Source: Onthophagus taurus (Eukaryota > Arthropoda > Insecta > Coleoptera > Scarabaeidae). Taken from it: 64,000 nucleotides of DNA. The stretch spans positions 2,294,001-2,358,000 of the forward strand of contig NC_091969.1 in NCBI RefSeq assembly GCF_036711975.1, given 5' to 3'. How positions within the stretch are numbered: position 1 is the stretch's first letter; each line of letters opens with the position of its first letter. Under the pieces are notes generated by a model. The model worked only from the letters and a program-made list of their open reading frames with translations. It made no database searches and was not told where the DNA came from. Of this stretch, positions 54,432 to 64,000 are shown piece by piece. The translations under genes and the position numbers were made by a program.

Positions 54432-54604
54432 TGTTAGATGACTAAGGTTGTAATGAGGAACTTTTCTTTATATAACGATTTATTCACGTTGACACTTTTA
54501 CACGTTCGCATAACAACAACTAAAAACTAACCTTACAAACTTGACTCTCACACAGAACGAGAGTTGGTCGGTAAAACAGATTTCTTAAAACAAAATATTT
54601 CACA
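54432..54604 (-). repeat. copia 3' LTR
   Basis: Identical to 58644-58816. On the minus strand it follows the polypurine tract. Confidence 0.9.
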
Positions 54605-54616
54605 CTCCCCTTCAAG
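54605..54616 (-). promoter_or_regulatory. copia polypurine tract
   Basis: Minus strand TTGAAGGGGAG immediately before the 3' LTR; primes plus-strand DNA synthesis in such elements. Confidence 0.7.
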
Positions 54617-54687
54617 TTAACATTTCTGATTTTTCTTTTTTTTTATAAGTTTGCACAACTGGCAAAAGAAATAATAATTAAACGACA

Positions 54688-57600
54688 TTAAATATACAAA
54701 TTTAACTTGCTTCTAAATATTTCAAATTTGATTCGCCCCAATGGCTTTGTAAATATATCAGCCGTATTGTTGTCGGTCTTAACATATTTTACATTCATTA
54801 GGTTTTTACTTACAATATCTTTGATATAATGTAACTTAATATCTATGTGTCTAGATCTTTTGCTATTCATATAATTCTTAATCATAGAAATTGCACTCTG
54901 ATTATCCACAAACATAACTGGGATCTCACATTCATTTTTTTTAATTCTGTCAATACACTTTGTAGATACATTAGGTCACAGGTTGCGCTGGCACAAGCTA
55001 TATACTCAGCTTCTGCTGTTGAAAGTGCTACGACGTTTTGTTTTCTGGTAGACCATAGAATCAGATTTTGACCGTGATATATGGCTGATCCACTTACACT
55101 TTTCCTATCCACTTTGTTGTTTCCCCAATCTGCGTCTGTGTATGCAATCAGGTTTTGTATATTGCTCTTTCTGTATACTAATTTTACTTCTTTCGTATGT
55201 TGCAGGTATCTAAGAATTCGCTTTCCTGCATTCCAAACTTGCGTGGTGGGTTTATTTATAAACTGACTTAAATAAGATGTGGCAAATGTAATATCCGGTC
55301 TACTCACTGTTGATAGATATAGTAGTGATCCAATTAGTTCTCTGAATGGTGCTTTTATACATTCACTCTTTTCGTCAATATAGAAGTTTTGTTCCATTGG
55401 AGTAAATTGGCCTTTACATTCACTCATGTTGAACTTTTGCAGTATTTTAGTAATGAAACATTCTTGGTCTATAGAAAGTTCATTTTTACCTTTGATGATG
55501 TTCATACCAAGAAAGTTTTTGAATTCTCCTAAATCTTTAGCATTGAACTCAACCTTCAGCGATTCAATTAAATTTTGAACTTTTGGTTCTTCTCCAGTTA
55601 TTATAATATCATCAACCCAAATGATGAGTCTTACTTCTGTACTGGTATACAAGCAAAAGTCGCTGTTTGATCTTTGTAATCCGTTTTTCTCGACAAAGTT
55701 GTGGAATCTTTCGTTCCATTTCCTTGGTGCTAATTTTAGACCATATAAACTCTTTATTAACTTCAGAACTTTTCCAGGCTGATTGTTAACACCTTGTGGC
55801 GTTTTTATGTATACATCGTTGTCCAGATATCCGTTTAAAAAGGCAGTAGGTATATCTAATTGTTTGATTACCCATTCATGTTGTATGGCATAGGATAGCA
55901 GCAGTCGGATTGTTGGAATACGTGCCACTGGACTATAAACTTCCCCGTAGTAATCCTCTTGGAATCCTTTGACGACCAGTCTTGCCTTTTTGGTTCCATC
56001 ATTTTTCGTCTTGAAGATCCATCTGGTGTCGATGGCCCTTTCACCTTCAGGCAATTCAGCTGTTGTCCAAGTACCATGATGTTGTAATGCCTCTACCTCT
56101 CGTTGTATAGCTGTTCGCCACTCATCTCCCTTTCGAATGGCTTCTTCATACGTTTCTGGATCCCCTGTATAGTAGCAATAAGCGGTGTACAACTCATAGT
56201 CTTTGAATTTTGTTGGGATTTTAACTTCCCTTTTATGTAATTTGTGCAATACATTACCAGAATTTGATCCCTCGTCATCACTAGGATCTCCATCGTTTCT
56301 TTCTTCGGCTTGACAATAGTTTCTTTCTTCGGTCTGATCATTGTTTCTTTCTTCTTCCATTCCATCATCTTCGCCTTGTTGATTTTCCTCGTCTTCACAA
56401 TTTGTATACGGTTTTCTTCGCTCTTCTTTCCCACTTTCTGTGTAGATGTAGTCACCTTCATCAAACTGTACGTCTCTTGATACTATTATGGAATTAGTTT
56501 GTTTGTTCCACAGCCTGTAGCCTTGCTTTCCATACCCAACCATTCTACATTCTACAGCTCTGGTTTCCAGTTTGTCACTAGGTACCGGTAACTTACATGC
56601 CCATGCCCTACTTCCAAATATTTTTAGGCGATTCAAGTTTATTTTTCCATGATAAAGTTTGGCTGGTATGTTTCCTTGAATGCTTTTACTTGGGCATCTA
56701 TTCAATTGATATGCCGCACACTGTATGGCCTCACCCCATAAACTTTTTGGTAGGTTTGTCTCGGCTAGCAACGTCCTTACTCTACTCATTAGAGTGAAAT
56801 TCATCCTTTCACTAACACCATTTTGTTGTTGTGTGTATGGTAGAGTGTATTGTAAATCGATTCCTTTTTGCTTGCAAAAATTTGTAAGTGCATGAGATCT
56901 AAATTCTCCTCCACAATCTGATCTAATTCTACTACACTTATAACCTTCCGAATTTATTCGCCTAATGTGGTTCATAAGATTATCGGCTGCTTCACTTTTG
57001 TTTTTTAGTAAATATACAGTTACAAAATGTGTGTAATCATCAATTATAGTTTGAAAGTATCTTTCCTCATTTATTGTTTGAGTTTTTATGGGGCCTGCGA
57101 TGTCTGTATGTAAAAACTCACCTTTTCTTGTCGATCGTGGCGTATCAACTTCTTTAAATGGAGTTCTTTTCGCCTTTCCTTCCTTGCATGCTCCACAGTT
57201 GTTTTCATTGTCTTTTAAACCCATAGATTTCAAGTCTTTACCATTTAAATGTCCCAAACGTTTGTGCCATAAATCTTTAATTTTTGCAATATTGCAACTT
57301 TGCATGCTTTCGCATATTTCAAAGTGAGCTTTGTAAATATTATGGGCTGCATCAAACTTCACCATACGTCTTCCCTTGTGCTTAATTATGGCTGTGTTTG
57401 TACCAAATATTATAACCTTTCCTTTTTCTGTTATTTTCCTTACGGATAGTAAATTCTCAAAAAGTTTCTTTACAATTAACGCTTGGATTGTAATGGTAAT
57501 ATTTTCTGTTTTCACCCTTAGTTTTCCTGTCTTTTCAGCTATCAATTTTTCTCCATTTGCTATATTTATTTTTACGTAATTTGGTAATTTTTGAACATCA

Positions 57601-58535
57601 AACATCCATTTCTCAACTTCTTCTTTAACCAAATGGTCTGAGGCTCCACTGTCTAATATAAACTTAATGTTTTCTATGCTTGTTGTCCCAAAAGCATTTT
57701 CCACTTCGTTTGTGGTTGCGATAAAAGACAATTCTTCACCTTTATCTTCATAGTTCTCCCTTGGTGCGCAATGGGCCTTTTTGTTGTGATATCTTCCTGT
57801 ACCTCTTCGATTACCCCTTTGGTATCTTCCCCTTCCTCTATTGTTTGTAATCTTTGGGCAATTCCTTTTAAAATGTCCTTCTTCTCCACATTCAAAACAT
57901 GTGATTTGTACTTGTGGTTTGTACGATGCAAAAGAATGATTATCATTATCACTTGGACAATTTTCCCTCATTTTAAGTTCAGCATCTAATAATCTATTCT
58001 TTACAAACTCATACGTTAATCCAGAGGACATAGTTTCGAGAGTTGTAATTACTATATCATATTTTTCGGGCATTGTTAATAGTAGGAAACATACCTTGTC
58101 ACTGTCCTCTAGCTTCATGTTTAACGACTCTAGCTCTCTCAATAAAGTTTCAACTCTCACTAAATGGTCCTGTAGCTCTCCGTCAGTAAATTTTGTCTTC
58201 AATAATTTCTTCATAACAAACAATTTCGTTAATGGACTTTTTCTTTCGAAGATATCTTTCAAACATTTCCACATTTCGAACGTGTACTTTGCATCTTTCA
58301 GATTTTCCAAATGTTTGTCGTCTACACATTGTACTATGATACATTTTGCCTTAGAATTCTTTTTAATGAAAGCTGTCAATTTCTCTTGATTCATTTCATC
58401 GATTTTCTCTTTATCCATTTCTAAAGTATCTTTAACACCTTCCTTTTCAAGCAGTATTTCCATTCTAAATTTCCAATGTGAAAAGTTTGTCCCGTCTACT
58501 AACTGAGGAAGCGGAATTGGTGACGACGACGCCAT
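54688..58535 (-). CDS. copia Gag-Pol polyprotein with a single frameshift
   Basis: ATG at 58533-58535 opens MASSSPIPLPQLVDGTNFSH. Order: Gag (UBN2-like), zinc knuckle CFECGEEGHFKRNC, protease FILDSGASDHLV, pre-integrase LWHKRLGHLN, integrase core (FLHTDIAGPI, IDDYTHFVTVYL, YTQQQNGVSERM), reverse transcriptase with WVDDIIITGE in place of YVDD, and RNase H (YTDADWGNNK, STAEAEYIA). About 1217 codons are open to 54882; the conserved end FVDNQSAISMIKN and KPLGRIKFE lies in another frame (to 54688). The switch falls in a run of eight A near 54935; nine would restore the frame. It could be a real mutation or a sequencing slip. Otherwise it looks intact, as expected for a young copy. Confidence 0.92.
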
Positions 58536-58628
58536 TTTGTTCTTTTTTCTTTACACAGGTATTTTTTTTTTCTTTAGAAAAGTCACACTCACTCGTTTAC
58601 AACCTTTCCAGCTTTTAAATTTGTGTTT

Positions 58629-58643
58629 ACTGGGCCCATAACC
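58629..58643 (-). promoter_or_regulatory. copia primer-binding site (initiator tRNA half-molecule)
   Basis: Directly inside the 5' LTR the minus strand reads GGTTATGGGCCCAGT. From memory this equals the Drosophila copia primer site, complementary to an internal (anticodon-stem) part of initiator methionine tRNA. Confidence 0.8.
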
Positions 58644-58816
58644 TGTTAGATGACTAAGGTTGTAATGAGGAACTTTTCTTTATATAACGATTTATTCACG
58701 TTGACACTTTTACACGTTCGCATAACAACAACTAAAAACTAACCTTACAAACTTGACTCTCACACAGAACGAGAGTTGGTCGGTAAAACAGATTTCTTAA
58801 AACAAAATATTTCACA
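58644..58816 (-). repeat. copia 5' LTR
   Basis: Identical to 54432-54604. Contains a TATATAA-like stretch (CTTTATATAACG on the plus strand). Confidence 0.9.
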
Positions 58817-60035
58817 TTAATTACAAGTAAATTGTTTCTCCTTCAAACAATGGTTTCTATATACGCCTCCTCTATCAACTTAAATCCTCGGTGATTCCAC
58901 ACTCTCACGCTAGATGTCCAAATCCAAATCGATTGTTTTAATTTATTCTTCCTTTTTGTATTCTGATTATCGTCTCAGTTAGTGTTTTAAATGTTCACGA
59001 ATTTTTAATAAACAATTTTATACACTTGATTAAATTAGTTTTTTTTTTAATTGCTAGTTTTTTTTTAATATTCAAACTCACATTAGGTTATTTCTTCTTC
59101 TTCTTCACTATGATCGGGGTTATGTTTTTTTTTTTAGTATATTTTCATTGACGAACGCGTTCACAACAAAAGGGTACGTCTTCTTCTACGATTCAACTTT
59201 GATTGTTATTGTTATTTTTTCAAGTGTCGGTTCTTCAATTTTCTATCAAATGCGTAGCGACTATGCTACTGACAATCGTGGATTATTTCAAAAATAATAT
59301 AAATTTTGGTTATACAAAGTACGTTAAAAGATAATTTATGTAAAATTTCGGAACGACATGCAATGTCGATCAAAATAGTTCAAATATGTTTTCTTTTTTC
59401 CAAAAATAATGATTATCAGATATTATTATCGATTTGTTGGTTAATTTCTTCAATTTCAGGAACAATATGGTTTTAAATGTCTTTATCATTATCGGTGAAT
59501 TTTTAAAATAAAATTTTGGAATGGATATGGAAATTTTATTACTTTCTAGAAATATTACGGCATAGATTATTATTGATTAAGTGAAAGATCGCATTAATAA
59601 GTCTTTGTAAGAAGTTTTATCGATAATTTCATGAGCAATATCGATTCTCAACTGACAGGTGAAAACGTAGTCATATTTTTTCATTAAAAATGAAATCAGA
59701 TACTATCAGATACTCGTATCAGCCTGAATTACTACAATATCAATAAAAAAATAAATAAAAAAGGAGAGATGTAACACCACGTTTCTAACTACAGTATAAA
59801 TAAGAACATATTTCAATATGTTCTTTATAATTCAATATTATTTCATAACAAACATGACCACTATTTGGTGTAATTTATGTGAAAAATGATTCTGCTTTTG
59901 TAAGCCGTTGTGGAGTTAGTATTCATTATAAATAATATTTCCAACTCTAACAATGCCATAAACACGTATTGATTTTTAATGTTCTATTTAATTGACAAAA
60001 TCGAAAAACATAATGAAAATAATAAACAAAATCAC

Positions 60036-60227
60036 TAAACTAAAACTAAAACTAACACTAGCACTATCACTAGAACTAACACTAGACCTACAACTAGAAA
60101 CTTTCGGGTTAACCCGTGCGTTTTTTGAAAAAAATGTTTGACGTTCGGATGCCACATGATAGTGCTAGTGTTAGTTCTAGTTTTAGTTTAATTAACACCG
60201 GCCGTGAATGCCTTCGTACTTATAAAT
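60036..60227 (+). mobile_element. Short hairpin element in repeat copy C
   Basis: Twin of 18177-18368. The left target duplication reads AAAATCAC here against AAAATCAT at the right, one later substitution. Confidence 0.6.
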
Positions 60228-60869
60228 AAAATCATACTAACCAAAATAACGTAAACTAGATCTTTTACAAAAAACTAATAATTTTTAATAGATAAGTACG
60301 CTACATGTAAACTGTAAATAATTCAAAATGACAATTTTAAAATAAGGTTGTCAAAACTGACAGGTGACTATGTATTTTCTGTTTAATAGTGACATTGTCA
60401 CAAAAATTAATGACGTTGTCGTTTAAAGAAAATGTTGGTTGTAAACGATGAATACTAAAAGTAAGTTTTTGTTATTTCGCGAAATAATAAAGCTTTTTTT
60501 TCAATATTTTTATAATTTAGAAGGGCCCTTCTAACTGCAGAGAGAGGGATGGACGATGTTCTAACTTTAGAAACACAAATTTAGTATTTAACAAATTCTT
60601 ATGTACGGTTCTTAAGGTTGATTATTAAGGTTTAGAAGTAGAACGGAATGAAATTGGTACAGGCTTTAAATTTGAAAATGTATTGCGCAAACTAGATAGG
60701 AGAGGTTCTGTATCAACAGAATGATGTGAATTTATAGAAAATTCTCCAGGAAGACAAAGTGGTTGCCTAACTCAGCGGGAGAACAACGCCGATCTTCTTT
60801 TAAAGAGAATCAGAGTCCCAACAGGATTATTGGTGGTTCGTGATTCCACCTATCGACATTTCCTATGGC

Positions 60870-62530
60870 TGTTATGGCGGTTTTGAGAGTCCTGTGCTTG
60901 TAAAATTGTAAAAGGGTGTGATAGATTGTGGTATGCCGATTCTGGAAAGATATTCACGGAGAAGAGTGTTTGCTACTGAAGAAGATGAAATATCATTTAT
61001 AGGATAAGCTTCAGGCCAAAGTGTGAAGCGGTCGATTACTGTGAGGACATAAGAACATCCTAAAGATACTAAAGGTCCTAATAAATCTATATGGATATGC
61101 TGAAATCGTCCTTTAGGAATGGATATTTTCTCAACAAGGGATTTGGTATGTTGATGGATCTTTGTTTTCTGCTACTGGAGACATCTCATTCTTGTCCAAA
61201 ATTGTATGTCCTTTGACATATGAGGCCAAATGAAGCGAGATTTAACACTGTGTAATGTAGAACGAAAACCTGAATAAGTTAAAGAATGAAATTTATTAAA
61301 AATTACTCTTCTATATTTTTAAGGTATATATATTTTAGGGGATGTCAAAGTAATGTCGCACCAAAGTACTAAATTTTAGCCTGCAATTTTTGTTTCAGAT
61401 AAAAATATAAGTTAGTTATAATTGCATTTGGAAGCTGATTGTTTGTTGATTAAATAAGGTAATTGTTGATCTTGGTCCTGAGCATTTTTAATCATCTGTA
61501 AGTTTGGGTATTGATCTTCAAGGCAATCGACATTGATTCGTGACAATGTGTCTGCCACAATGTTCGATTTACCTTGCTCCCATACCTATATTTGAAGCAT
61601 TAGTAGTTAACGAAAGCGACGCATGAATAGATGGATGCGCAAGTGTTATCGTAAAAGTAAGAAGTTCTTGAGTGAATGATAGTTCATGTTTGTTTGAACA
61701 TGAAGAGATTGATTTGTCTTTACTAGAATTTAGACCAGGTGTTAAATTATACAGTGGTGCTAATGAATGAACGAATGAATATATGATAAAAGTTTATCAT
61801 ACCTAAGAATCTTTGTAGCTCTTTTAAAGAAACAGTGCTGTACAGTTATTTAAATGCAAGTTGAAGTCTTGTATGTGAGGAAGAGGGTAACGATCAAGAA
61901 CAGTTAAAATTTAGATGATGATAATCTCCACAGGGTCCCCAACCATTGGACTCTTTTTTAGGGACCATATGTTATGGAGAAGCTGTGGACGAAAATGATG
62001 AAAAATACCTAAAGATACGATAGTTTCAAATTTTTTTTTAGCAATATTAAATTTTTAATGATATGGTGATTTGTAGAATGCATCACTGGGGAAGAAAAAT
62101 CTGGGGGAGAAATTAATTTTGAGTAGCATTTTAAAAGTTGTTTAAATTTCGTTTCAATAGAAAATAGTTTTGGTGAAGTTGAATTAGTTCGTTGGATTAA
62201 ACGTATTGAACATAGATTGGTTTCCAAATCAATTAAAGGACGATTTTTAATATCTAATAAGATACCGTATTTATGTAAAAAATCGGCACAGATAATTGTT
62301 TTTTTAACATCGGCTATAATAAATATGAAAGGGTAATTTCTTCTAAGATTTAATGATCACGTTAATAATTTTTTGTCATTAGTATTTATCGAATTTCCCT
62401 TAGCAGCCGAAAGGAATTTAGTAGAATCCTGTTTGTGTTGTAGATACAACGTGTGAGGAAGTACTGAAATATCTGCGAAGACAAAGATTGGCGAATAAAT
62501 GAAGTAGAACCTCTTGGTCGCTAAAGAGTT
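60870..62530 (-). pseudogene. Ty3/gypsy pol fossil (protease to integrase)
   Basis: Minus strand, in shifting frames: protease-like PIFVFADISVLP (about 62490), the protease/RT linker YPFIFIIADVKKTIICADFL then KYGILLDIKNRPLID (62340-62230), an RT stretch with CGDY-like and LQRFLGMINFYHIF (about 61800), RNase H end with GKSNIVADTLSRI (about 61540), and integrase HIHIDLLGPL with VIDRFTLWPEAYP (about 61100-61000). Many stops and internal losses, including the RT active site. It is the parent form of the shorter fossil in copy B. Confidence 0.85.
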
Positions 62531-62674
62531 GTAGTAATTAAATAATTTTAACTGTTTTTAAAAATTAAAATGCAAAGGCAGACGTGTTGTCTGGTTGGTT
62601 GCTTATAATCGAATGATATTTACATCGAAATCAACAAAAATGGTAACAAAGGTAATTTATGATAATAAGGTAAT

Positions 62675-62881
62675 TTGATAAAAGTTATAATTTCTATGTG
62701 TACGCTACAGTCGCTCTATATAGAATGCAAAACACCGGAGAATCACGTATGTACGATTTGTGTAGTCAAATATTCTCGACACATAAAACTTAAGCAGCAC
62801 AATATTGTACCGGTCTTATGGTCTCGACGCAGAAGTACGAGCGCGTTAATTATAAACAGCCGAAAGAAATGTTCTAGTTGA
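62675..62881 (+). other. Short open frame conserved between repeat copies, probably not a gene
   Basis: 68 codons, also at 19846-20052, with a CTICVVKYSRHIKLKQH stretch that looks like half a C2H2 finger. No second His at the usual spacing and no context for a gene. Its preservation only reflects the recent duplication. Confidence 0.2.
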
Positions 62882-64000
62882 AAAGAAATAAGTCATCTAA
62901 TTGTAAAAAAATACAAATAATATAATTAAAAATAAACTACGTTTCTTCGTTAATAATGTAACGAAGTAACATTTTTTTTTTAATTCCGAAAAATTAATAA
63001 CATCCGAATATACTTCCCACATTACCCCGACCTCCTACAGTTTCCGCCCGATTTAGAAAAATCCAAAAATTGATACCTTATCACCACCCACTTATGCAAC
63101 TTTATTCGCATTTTCCTTAATTTCTTAATTTCCTTAATTAAACTTCAAATTTTCATATTAATTCATTTAAAACCGTTAAACCTTTTTCTGAAAACGTTTC
63201 CTGACCGAATTTCAAATAAACAAAAGCAATTAGTGGAAATCGCCAAACGACGTAATTACCGAAAGCACATGGTTTCTGAAAATTGTTATTTAAAATAATT
63301 AAATAACACCGCAACGAAGTAAAATACGAAGAAGTATCAGTAATCAGTAATCAGGGTGTTACTGTAAACAAGGCCGACCGTCCCGTGTGAGTTTCAGCAG
63401 CCAGCGAGCTACCGTTCAGCTACCGTACAGCGACTATTTTTTTTATGATGCGGAATTAGAAATCGTAGAACAATCAAACCGATTTCAAACAATTACTAGT
63501 ATCATGAAATAACCGTTGAATGATTCTAAAGACGATCCGATTATGATTAACATGATTATTAACCAAAATCATCCCGCATCTTAATTAATTAATTTACTTC
63601 ATTCCTGATGGTCATCCATGGAAAATACTACACGTATAGGATTGCCCCGGACACCGCCCAACTGCTGAAGCTACTTTGTGTTGAAGTGCGCGTTCATTAA
63701 TACTGATTAATCGAAGTTAACGTGAAACACGCGGTCGGGAAAACGTTTATGTAGGTAAGTGCCGTAAACGCTAACCGATTTTGTTAATTATATTTTTGTA
63801 AATTTCCACATAAACAAGGGTATCTTTTGAATTATGTTATAAATTTTTCCGATAATTATTTTTAATTAATTATCACTCCGCTATTCCTTAATCAATTTTA
63901 TCCGCTCAAAAAAGGGATTTAGTTAATTTTGTACCCCGCATCCGATAGCGCCGTTAAAATTTTGCTATTGTGATTAATTAGCCCCGCTCATTATAATTTA

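Larger units (their letters stand above)
54432..58816 (-). mobile_element. Complete Ty1/copia retrotransposon, 4385 bp
   Basis: Two LTRs of 173 bases (54432-54604 and 58644-58816), identical base for base, beginning TG and ending CA, are flanked by TTAAT on both sides (54427-54431 and 58817-58821). Between them lie a primer site, one long gag-pol frame and a polypurine tract, all on the minus strand. Identical LTRs mean a very recent insertion. Confidence 0.95.
58917..64000. repeat. Composite dispersed repeat, copy C (cut by window end)
   Basis: Direct repeat of copy B beginning at ACGCTAGATGTCC. It is longer than copy B by about 970 bases (61369-62339), which hold the reverse transcriptase and RNase H fossil. 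Differences elsewhere are isolated substitutions and one-base indels, so the copies separated recently. Confidence 0.9.

Overview
The window is AT-rich animal nuclear DNA and most likely comes from an insect; a beetle is a guess. The evidence is spliced host genes with GT-AG introns (a TMEM181-type membrane protein, a YTHDC2-type helicase/YTH protein, a Nanos-type zinc-finger protein), a copia element with the classic internal initiator-tRNA primer site, and a dense load of Tc1/mariner, piggyBac, pogo, Ty3/gypsy, LINE, hAT-like, MULE/foldback and Polinton-type elements. Nothing looks prokaryotic. Host coding sequence is only about 3 kb of 64 kb; the rest is mobile elements, their fossils and simple intergenic DNA.

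Layout. 1-1752 is the edge of a composite repeat that recurs at 17051-22290 and 58917-64000. 1754-6853 is a run of foldback and Tc1-like elements, probably inside an intron of the plus-strand TMEM181-like gene, whose last two exons lie at 7199-7712. A 2.2 kb tandem satellite (8047-10292) separates it from the convergent minus-strand YTHDC2-like gene (last exons 11343-12764). 12985-17050 is a graveyard of nested DNA transposons (Tc1, a MADF-carrying insertion, piggyBac, pogo), then repeat copy B with a Ty3/gypsy fossil. 24045-26118 holds a Polinton relic butted against a gypsy LTR/gag fragment. A Nanos-like gene lies on the minus strand at 31426-32223, with a TATA/Inr promoter-like site 4.3 kb upstream.

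The centrepiece is 37042-50160: a 13.1 kb Polinton/Maverick-type element that is one giant palindrome. It has a 6-bp target duplication (AATGTG) and termini AG...CT. Each arm carries the same terminal repeat array, a small broken ORF, a possible membrane-peptide ORF and a protein-primed family B DNA polymerase gene, in mirror image around a 1.4 kb centre. The centre keeps the polymerase N-terminal zinc fingers (left side) and a truncated cysteine-peptidase/transglutaminase-like gene (right side). The left arm has lost 1.1 kb of the polymerase; the right arm keeps it but lacks the original N-terminus. Because the target duplication flanks the whole palindrome, the palindromic form itself appears to have integrated, like a defective genome of a protein-primed replicon moved in trans. 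A noncoding element recurs at every gene junction, and CTCF-like motifs stud both ends.

Right of it lie a 2.8 kb MULE/foldback element with 9-bp target duplications (50424-53260), a very young 4.4 kb copia element with identical 173-bp LTRs (54432-58816) and repeat copy C. A short hairpin element family with 8-14 bp target duplications is scattered through the window and shares sequence with the satellite.
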